A stretch of 64,000 nt of DNA from Nocardia amamiensis (GTDB taxonomy: Bacteria > Actinomycetota > Actinomycetes > Mycobacteriales > Mycobacteriaceae), in NCBI RefSeq assembly GCF_015477605.1, contig NZ_JADLQX010000018.1, positions 108,463 through 172,462 of the forward strand, in the 5' to 3' direction. The translations under genes were made by a program, and so were the position numbers. The notes beneath the pieces are model-generated. The model searched no databases. It saw only the letters and a program-made list of their open reading frames with translations, and was not told where the DNA came from. This document shows positions 58,535-64,000 of this stretch, piece after piece. Every line of letters begins with the position of its first letter. Within the stretch, counting starts at the first letter, position 1.

Positions 58535-58583
58535 CGGCGACGCGCGAAGCGTCCAGCGGCCTCGCCCCAGACCCTGCGGACGG

Positions 58584-58946
58584 TCAACCAGCGGTCTCGG
58601 GGCGGTCGGGCAGTCCCAGTCGCAGGTGCTCGCTGTGGTAGACCGCCTCGTCCAAAAGTTGGGCGACGTGGTTGTCGTACAGGCTGTAGACGATGCTGCG
58701 GCCGGAGCGGGCGCCGGTGACCAGTCCCAGGTGGCGCAGCAGCCGAAGTTGGTGGGAGACGGCGGATTGTTCCATCCCGATCGTCTCGGCCAGGACGCTC
58801 ACCGATCGCGGGCCTTGGCGCAGTTCGGTGAGGATCATCAACCTACTGGGGGTGGCCAGCGCCTGCAAGGTGGTCGCCACGTGCTGGGCGGACTCGGGAT
58901 CCAGGCGCGCGACGAGCCGGTCTCTGCCTTCGACGCCGTGTCCCAT
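58584..58946 (-). CDS. ArsR/SmtB metal sensor of NmtR/CzrA type
   Basis: 120 residues from ATG 58946; a 14-residue extension to 58988 enters the operator region. The winged HTH is VSVLAETIGMEQSAVSHQLR. Helix alpha-5 carries D91, H93, H104 and H107 (DNHVAQLLDEAVYHSEH), the D-x-H/H-x-x-H site used for Zn, Ni or Co in CzrA and NmtR; no alpha-3 cysteines. It would release DNA on metal binding and so induce the divergent P-type ATPase. The precise metal is probably Co, Ni or Zn. Confidence 0.93.
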   Translation of the reverse strand: MGHGVEGRDRLVARLDPESAQHVATTLQALATPSRLMILTELRQGPRSVSVLAETIGMEQSAVSHQLRLLRHLGLVTGARSGRSIVYSLYDNHVAQLLDEAVYHSEHLRLGLPDRPETAG

Positions 58947-58970
58947 AGTGGAAAAGCATACTCTAGGAAT

Positions 58971-59000
58971 AGATGAAGACCTGTTCATATCTTCTGATAT
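58971..59000. promoter_or_regulatory. ArsR/SmtB-type operator between sensor and ATPase
   Basis: AGATGAA-N6-TTCATATCT (58971-58992) is an imperfect dyad and ATATC-TTCT-GATAT (58987-59000) a perfect one, overlapping. The A+T-rich stretch is the shared promoter of both genes. Confidence 0.65.
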
Positions 59001-59038
59001 GGTCGGTCGGTATTTTCTGGCTGTCCTGGAGGTGAATC

Positions 59039-61054
59039 GTGGCCGCGCCGACGCTCGCGCCGACTCGACCGAACCCGGTATCAGATCTGGTGCCGGTGCG
59101 CCGGACCCGGTTGTTCGCGCTGCCTGAGGTTCGATGGGCCGTCCTGGCCGTGGCGTTGTTCCTGGCCGGCCTGGCGGTGCAGCTGACCGATGGGCCGCGA
59201 TGGATGTGGTGGGCGTTGTATCTGGCCTGCTATGCCGCTGGCGGGTGGGAGCCGGGACTCGCGGGGTTGCGGGCGTTGCGCGAGAAGACGCTCGATGTCG
59301 ACCTGCTCATGGTCGTCGCGGCGATCGGTGCGGCGGCGATCGGCCAGATCACCGATGGCGCATTGCTGATCGTCATCTTCGCCACCTCCGGCGCCCTGGA
59401 AGCACTGGCCACCGCCCGGACCGAGGATTCGGTCCGCGGACTGCTGGATCTCGCGCCGGAGACGGCGAATCGGGTGAGCAGCGACGGTACAGAAGAGACG
59501 GTGAACGTCGCCGAGCTGCGAGTGGGCGATGTCGTCGTGGTGCGGCCCGGTGAGCGGATCGCCGCGGACGCGACGTTGATCTCCGGTGGCAGCGAAGTCG
59601 ATCAGGCCACCATCACCGGCGAGCCGCTGCCGGTGGACAAGACCGTCGGCGACGAGGTGTTCGCCGGGACTCTCAACGGCACCGGCGCCCTGCGGATCCG
59701 CGTCGAGCGCCGCGCGGAGGACTCGGTCGTCGCGCGGATCGCGGCGCTGGTCGAGCAGGCCGCGCAGACCAAGGCCCGCACCCAGCTGTTCATCGAGAAG
59801 GTCGAACAGCGCTACTCGATCGGCATGGTCGTGGTCACCGTGGCGGTGTTCGCTATTCCATTGCTGTTCGGGGAGGCGATGCGGAGCGCGCTGTTGCGGG
59901 CGATGACGTTCATGATCGTCGCCTCCCCCTGCGCGCTCGTACTGGCCACGATGCCGCCGTTGCTGGCGGCAATCGCCAACGCCGGCCGCCACGGTGTGTT
60001 GGTCAAATCCGCTGTGGTGATGGAAAAGCTGGGTACCACCGGGCGAATCGCGTTCGACAAGACCGGTACCCTGACCCGCGGCGCGGCCGAACTCATCGAA
60101 ATCCACTGTCTGGATCCGCGATTCAGTGACGCCGAGGTGCTGCGACTCGCGGCGGCCGCCGAGCAACCCAGCGAGCATCCGTTGGCGACCGCCGTCGTGC
60201 GCGCGGCCCAGCACCGTAGTCTCGGCCTGCCGGAGATAACCGACTTCACCGCACACCCCGGTCGCGGCGTGACTGCCCGCGTCGGTGATCGGATCATCAG
60301 TGTCCGCTCCCCCGCCGCCGTGGGACCGGAATTCGACAGCAGTCCCGAAACCGCCACGATGCGCTCGACCGTCGACTCATTGCAGACCAGCGGCTACACC
60401 GCCGTCGTCGTGACATGCGAGCAACTTCCGATCGGAGTGCTGGCCATCACCGACCAGCTTCGGCCGGAAGCGGCGGCGGCCGTGCGCGCCGCCACCGAAC
60501 TGACCGGCACCGCGCCGGTCCTGCTGACCGGCGACAACCGAGCCACCGCCGACCGCCTCGCCGCCGAGGTCGGCATCACCGATGTCCGTGCCGAACTACT
60601 GCCCGACGACAAGATGACCGCCGTGCGGCAACTACAGGCCGACGGACAAAAGGTGACCGTGATCGGTGACGGAATCAACGACGCGCCCGCCCTCGCCGCC
60701 GCCGAGGTGGGCGTTGCGATGGGCGGCGCGGGAGCCGACCTGACTTTGCAGACCGCCGACGCCGTCGTCGTTCGCGACGACCTCACCACGATTCCCACGG
60801 TGATCGCGCTGGCACGGCAGGCGCGCCGGATAGTCATGGCCAACTTGGCCATTGCCGCCACCTTCATCGGCGTGCTCGTCGTCTGGGATCTCGCGGGAAC
60901 CCTGCCCCTGCCGCTGGGCGTGGCAGGACACGAGGGATCCACGGTCATCGTGGGCCTCAACGGGCTACGGCTGCTGCGCCGGGCAGCATGGGAACGCGCT
61001 GCCGGAAACCGGCGGCCACGCATCATCCGAGATCAACCGGACGACCGCGGTTGA
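59039..61054 (+). CDS. P1B-4-type heavy-metal ATPase (Co/Ni/Zn exporter, CtpJ/CtpD-like)
   Basis: 671 residues from GTG 59039, GGAGG 6 nt upstream. No N-terminal CxxC metal domain. TITGEPLPVDK is the actuator loop, SPC with C298 (MIVASPCALVL) the ion site in the membrane, DKTGTLT with D340 the phosphorylation site, SEHPLA the HP motif and GDGINDAPALAAAEVGVAMG the hinge. HEGS with H631 near the end (GHEGSTVIVGLNGLRLL) marks group P1B-4, which moves Co, Ni or Zn. It exports metal from the cytosol and is controlled by the divergent SmtB-type sensor. Confidence 0.93.
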   Translation: MAAPTLAPTRPNPVSDLVPVRRTRLFALPEVRWAVLAVALFLAGLAVQLTDGPRWMWWALYLACYAAGGWEPGLAGLRALREKTLDVDLLMVVAAIGAAAIGQITDGALLIVIFATSGALEALATARTEDSVRGLLDLAPETANRVSSDGTEETVNVAELRVGDVVVVRPGERIAADATLISGGSEVDQATITGEPLPVDKTVGDEVFAGTLNGTGALRIRVERRAEDSVVARIAALVEQAAQTKARTQLFIEKVEQRYSIGMVVVTVAVFAIPLLFGEAMRSALLRAMTFMIVASPCALVLATMPPLLAAIANAGRHGVLVKSAVVMEKLGTTGRIAFDKTGTLTRGAAELIEIHCLDPRFSDAEVLRLAAAAEQPSEHPLATAVVRAAQHRSLGLPEITDFTAHPGRGVTARVGDRIISVRSPAAVGPEFDSSPETATMRSTVDSLQTSGYTAVVVTCEQLPIGVLAITDQLRPEAAAAVRAATELTGTAPVLLTGDNRATADRLAAEVGITDVRAELLPDDKMTAVRQLQADGQKVTVIGDGINDAPALAAAEVGVAMGGAGADLTLQTADAVVVRDDLTTIPTVIALARQARRIVMANLAIAATFIGVLVVWDLAGTLPLPLGVAGHEGSTVIVGLNGLRLLRRAAWERAAGNRRPRIIRDQPDDRG

Positions 61055-61270
61055 TCTTCCTACCCAACGTCGGTCGAGACGCGGAACACGTAACCTGCTG
61101 GCTTGCAATGCCTTTCAGGAATCGAATGCCGAGTTGTCCGCAGTGGATCAGGCCGATGTCGCCGAGGAGATCGACATCGATTCGAGTACTCGGCTACTCG
61201 TGCCCTTCCTGCTCGCATGACCCGAGAATCGCTGTGCCCCGGCAAACACAACTCAGGAATAGAGGGTCTG
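61055..61270. other. 216-bp gap, no gene supported
   Basis: Only short frames without ribosome sites. Coding would have to start upstream of 61271; none shows a clear family motif. Confidence 0.4.
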
Positions 61271-62104
61271 ATGCCTACCGTCGGAACGCAGCGCAACTTG
61301 TTCACCGATGCATCGGGCAAGATCACCGTATCGGTGTTCTCCCACCGCGGGAGTCCCGCACAGGCCCATTGGATCGACCAGACTGTCCTGGTCGGTGATC
61401 CCGACATGATCGCGATCGGAGGCGGCGGGACGGCAGCACGTGTGCCAGCCGGTGCACTGCTGACCGCGTCCTACCCGAACGACGATCTCTCGGGCTGGGT
61501 TGTTTCGTCCAAGGACCATCAAGTCTCGAACCCCCACCAGCTGGAAACATATGTCATCGGGATGAAGATCCAAGGCATGACTCGTCAGCAACTGTTGGAT
61601 GCCGTCCTGGTTCAACCGAGCGACAGCGGCGTCGCCCCGCACCCGGAATCCGAGGCCGGCGTTCCATCCAACGAGTTCTGCCTTGTGGGCGGTGGCTTCC
61701 GAGTCGACTGGCATGGTGCGGGCAATCTCGCTACCGCGACCTTCCCGTCGACGGTGACTACCTGGAAATCGAGATCAAAGGACCACAGCATCTCCGACCC
61801 GGCCAACCTGCGGTCGTTCGCCATTGGACTCAGGAGGAACCTCCCGGCAGGCCAAGCCATTTCCGCGATCACCCGAGCCGACAGCGGACAAGCGCCCCAC
61901 CCTCGAGCAGTCGCGTCGGTGGCTCCGGGCTTCGCCTTGACCGGCGGTGGCGGTGAAGTGCATTTCAATGGCCCGGGAAACCTGCTGTGGAACCTTCAGC
62001 CATCGACATCGCAAGACCCGAGCTTCACGGCCGCATCCAAAGACCACGTTCACCCGAACCCGAGCACCATCACGGCATTCGCCGTTGGTGTTCGGATTCT
62101 GTGA
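61271..62104 (+). CDS. Triple-repeat beta-rich protein of unknown function
   Basis: 277 residues from ATG 61271. Three ~85-residue repeats, each a beta strand block followed by an SKDH/RSKDH signature (80-83, 169-172, 256-259), then PxxLxxF/Y(V/A)IG or P..ITAFAVG. GGGG, GAGNL and GPGNL turns and SGVAPHP/SGQAPHP linkers repeat as well. No signal peptide. A three-lobed lectin-like fold is plausible but not recognised. It is preceded by the metal ATPase and followed by a hairpin (62139-62165). Confidence 0.7.
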   Translation: MPTVGTQRNLFTDASGKITVSVFSHRGSPAQAHWIDQTVLVGDPDMIAIGGGGTAARVPAGALLTASYPNDDLSGWVVSSKDHQVSNPHQLETYVIGMKIQGMTRQQLLDAVLVQPSDSGVAPHPESEAGVPSNEFCLVGGGFRVDWHGAGNLATATFPSTVTTWKSRSKDHSISDPANLRSFAIGLRRNLPAGQAISAITRADSGQAPHPRAVASVAPGFALTGGGGEVHFNGPGNLLWNLQPSTSQDPSFTAASKDHVHPNPSTITAFAVGVRIL

Positions 62105-62138
62105 ACTCGAATGCTGCTGATACATCGGCGCTACTGCG

Positions 62139-62165
62139 GCCCAAGGGCATCCCATGCCCTTGGGC
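62139..62165. terminator. Perfect hairpin between converging genes
   Basis: Arms GCCCAAGGGCAT and ATGCCCTTGGGC, loop CCC. It lies 35 bp after the repeat protein stop and 75 bp after the gnd stop, so it probably terminates both. Confidence 0.75.
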
Positions 62166-62239
62166 GCGCGTTCGCCGCGGTGACACGTACGGTCTGCAAG
62201 TGACGGCTACAACCTGCCGTTGCAGGGACACACGGGATT

Positions 62240-63685
62240 TCAGTCCGCGGGGACTTCGCTGCGGTCGCCGCTCCACAGCGTGTGGAAGTTGCCCTCGGCA
62301 TCGATGCGCTCGTAGGTGTGCGCGCCGAAGAAGTCGCGCTGGGCCTGAGTGAGCGCGGCCGGGAGACGCTCGGCGCGCAGGGCGTCGTAGTAGGACAGCG
62401 ACGACGCGAACGCCGGTACCGGGATGCCCAGCAGGGTCGCGGTGGACACGACGCGCCGCCAGCTGTCGATCGCGGTCTCGATCGCCTCGCGGAAGTAGGG
62501 CGCGAGGATCAGGCTCGGCAGTTCCGGGTTCTGGTCGTAGGCTTCCTTGATCCGGTTCAGGAACCGGGCCCGGATGATGCAGCCGCCGCGCCAGATCGTG
62601 GCGAGGTCGCCGGGCCGCAGGTTCCAGTTGTATTCGACGCTGCCCGCGGCGATCTGGTCGAAGCCCTGGGCGTATGCGACGACCTTCGACGCGTACAGCG
62701 CCTGCCGGATGTCCTCGGTGAACTGCTCGACGTCGGTCGGCTTGTCCGCCAGCCGGCCCGAGGCCAGGCCCGTCGCGGCCTTACGCTGCCCGCGCGACCC
62801 GGACAGTGCCCGTGCGAAGACCGCTTCGGCGATGCCCGTCACCGGTACCCCGAGATCGAGGGCGGACTTCACCGTCCAGCGGCCGGTGCCCTTCTGCTCG
62901 GCGGCGTCGACGATGACATCGACCAGTGGTCGGCCGGTTTTCGCGTCCACCTGGTTGAGAACCTCGGCGGTGATCTCGACGAGGTAGCTTTCCAGGTCTC
63001 CGGCGTTCCACTGGGTGAACACGTCGGCGATCTGCTTGGCGTCGAAGCCGAGCGCGTCACGGAACAGGTGATAGGCCTCGCCGATCAGCTGCATGTCGGC
63101 GTACTCGATGCCGTTGTGCACCATCTTGACGAAGTGCCCGGAACCGTCCGGACCGATATGCGTGCAGCACGGCGTGCCGTCGACTTTCGCCGCGATCGAT
63201 TCCAGCAGCGGACCGAGCGAGTCGTAGGACTCCTTCGGGCCGCCGGGCATGATCGCCGGGCCGTTGAGCGCGCCCTCCTCACCACCGGAGATGCCGGCGC
63301 CGACGAAGTTCAATCCGCGCTCCCGCAGCGCGGCTTCGCGCCGGATGGTGTCGGTGTACAGGGCGTTGCCGCCGTCGATGATGATGTCGCCGGGGTCCAT
63401 CGCGGCGGCGAGTTCCTCGATGACGGCATCCGTGGCAGCGCCCGCCTTCACCATGATCAGGACCCGGCGCGGCTTCTCCAGCGCGGCGACGAACTCCTCG
63501 ACGGTTTCGGTGCGCACGAAATCACCGTCGTCGCCGTGCGCCTCGAGCAGTGCGTCGGTCTTGGCGATGCTGCGGTTGTGCAGCGCCACCGTATAGCCGT
63601 GCTTGGCGAAGTTGCGGGCGATGTTGCTGCCCATGACCGCCAGGCCGGTGACCCCGATCTGTGCACGTGCTGTAGAGGTCGGCAT
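62240..63685 (-). CDS. gnd: 6-phosphogluconate dehydrogenase, decarboxylating
   Basis: 481 residues from ATG 63685. GVTGLAVMGSNIARNFAKHG is the NADP-binding loop, FVGAGISGGEEGALNGPAIM, and HFVKMVHNGIEYADMQLI the substrate and catalytic site (Lys and Glu). NAGDLESYLVEIT and YNWNLRPGDLATIWRGGCII are C-terminal signatures. It oxidises 6-phosphogluconate to ribulose 5-phosphate plus CO2 in the pentose phosphate path. The long form (~480 residues) is the homodimeric NADP type. No operon partner on its strand except the partial gene upstream. Confidence 0.97.
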   Translation of the reverse strand: MPTSTARAQIGVTGLAVMGSNIARNFAKHGYTVALHNRSIAKTDALLEAHGDDGDFVRTETVEEFVAALEKPRRVLIMVKAGAATDAVIEELAAAMDPGDIIIDGGNALYTDTIRREAALRERGLNFVGAGISGGEEGALNGPAIMPGGPKESYDSLGPLLESIAAKVDGTPCCTHIGPDGSGHFVKMVHNGIEYADMQLIGEAYHLFRDALGFDAKQIADVFTQWNAGDLESYLVEITAEVLNQVDAKTGRPLVDVIVDAAEQKGTGRWTVKSALDLGVPVTGIAEAVFARALSGSRGQRKAATGLASGRLADKPTDVEQFTEDIRQALYASKVVAYAQGFDQIAAGSVEYNWNLRPGDLATIWRGGCIIRARFLNRIKEAYDQNPELPSLILAPYFREAIETAIDSWRRVVSTATLLGIPVPAFASSLSYYDALRAERLPAALTQAQRDFFGAHTYERIDAEGNFHTLWSGDRSEVPAD

Positions 63686-63928
63686 CAATCAGCTCTCTCG
63701 TTCGACAGGTGTGGCGGGTCCGCGCGAAGCCGTTCGGCGGATGCCTCGTGGAGTCCCTTCCACGACGCCTCAGACCTTACCTACCGCGCCGGTTCGAACA
63801 TGTGCCGCATAGCGCGCCGGTCGCCGGTTTCGCGGTCGCAGGCGACAGCGACTCCGTCGGCGGGAATCGTGCCCTAGATGAATGATTCCAAGGGGTGGGT
63901 GGCCTGTGTGCGGGCCGCCGACCCTGGG
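63686..63928. other. 243-bp upstream region of gnd
   Basis: No gene recognised. Contains the gnd leader and probably its promoter. Confidence 0.5.
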
Positions 63929-64000
63929 TCAATGGTCGTAGGCGGTCAGTGACCGGTGGACCGGTGCGTCGGTGTTGTCGTTGTGCCAGATCGCGGCGGT
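63929..64000 (-). CDS. 3' end of an unidentified gene (partial)
   Basis: The minus strand is open from the window edge and reads AAIWHNDNTDAPVHRSLTAY then DH-stop (23 residues). The composition looks like real protein with high third-position G+C, but too little is present to name it. Confidence 0.45.
   Translation of the reverse strand, partial: TAAIWHNDNTDAPVHRSLTAYDH

Noticed and set aside
1..64000. CRISPR arrays, rRNA, tRNA
   Set aside because: No spaced short-repeat arrays with unique spacers and no tRNA or rRNA-like stretch noticed by eye; a tRNA scan was not possible.

Overview
The window reads as chromosomal DNA of a high-GC, mycolic-acid-type actinomycete, most likely Nocardia or a close relative. 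Evidence: very high G+C at third codon positions, frequent GTG and TTG starts with AGGAGG-type ribosome sites, a mycothiol gene (mshC), many TetR regulators with acyl-CoA enzymes, an MMPL exporter, and a block whose gene content matches, from memory, the M. tuberculosis mshC-uppP-lppL-pyrD-Rv2140c-Rv2141c neighbourhood. Species assignment is inference.

Layout. 0-8 kb: a broken GNAT fragment, two single-subunit molybdopterin oxidoreductases, an enoyl-CoA hydratase/isomerase and a TetR regulator with two matching TTATGG-N6-CCATAA operators, then an alpha/beta hydrolase. 8-14 kb: a CPA1 antiporter fused to a UBP zinc finger, two divergent TetR genes with striking control DNA, a crotonase-fold protein and an acyl-CoA ligase. 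14-20 kb: metallo-hydrolase, then the conserved mshC / SCO1664-like / DUF3090 / phosphomutase / uppP block on the minus strand. 20-28 kb: aldo/keto reductase, a hemin-type ABC importer (hmuTUV-like) with a possible iron box, and an MMPL-lipoprotein operon. 28-30.4 kb: lppL-like lipoprotein, DUF5703, pyrD.

30.4-41 kb is an accessory insertion between pyrD and the ybhB-M20 peptidase pair. It holds small unknown ORFs, a two-gene operon of a PfkB-fold protein lacking the catalytic Asp and a GTP cyclohydrolase II with an altered diagnostic residue, an acyl-CoA ligase, a decayed beta-propeller gene, a DinB protein and an XRE/TPR regulator. The regulator segment is bounded by ~180-bp direct repeats of the ybhB 3' end.

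41-50 kb: Raf-kinase-inhibitor-like protein, M20 hydrolase, GtrA protein, a stand-alone KS-ACP polyketide protein without acyltransferase, then a debris zone (broken GNAT, truncated IS1380-type transposase, Mrr-type nuclease), a lipase-maturation-factor homologue and a YjbR protein. 50-58.5 kb: several regulator/enzyme pairs (TetR-resolvase-HTH fusion with hydrolase; TetR with SDR; MerR with imine-reductase-like enzyme), a DMT exporter with a possible Cys leader and a perfect 16-bp hairpin, and a protein with 13-residue tandem repeats. 58.5-64 kb: a CzrA/NmtR-type metal sensor divergent from a P1B-4 metal ATPase, a triple-repeat protein of unknown function, gnd, and the 3' end of an unidentified gene.

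The most promising undescribed unit is the 31.3-33.8 kb operon (pseudokinase-like PfkB plus atypical GTP cyclohydrolase II, with a Zur-like palindrome and small ORFs upstream). No tRNA, rRNA or CRISPR array was recognised.
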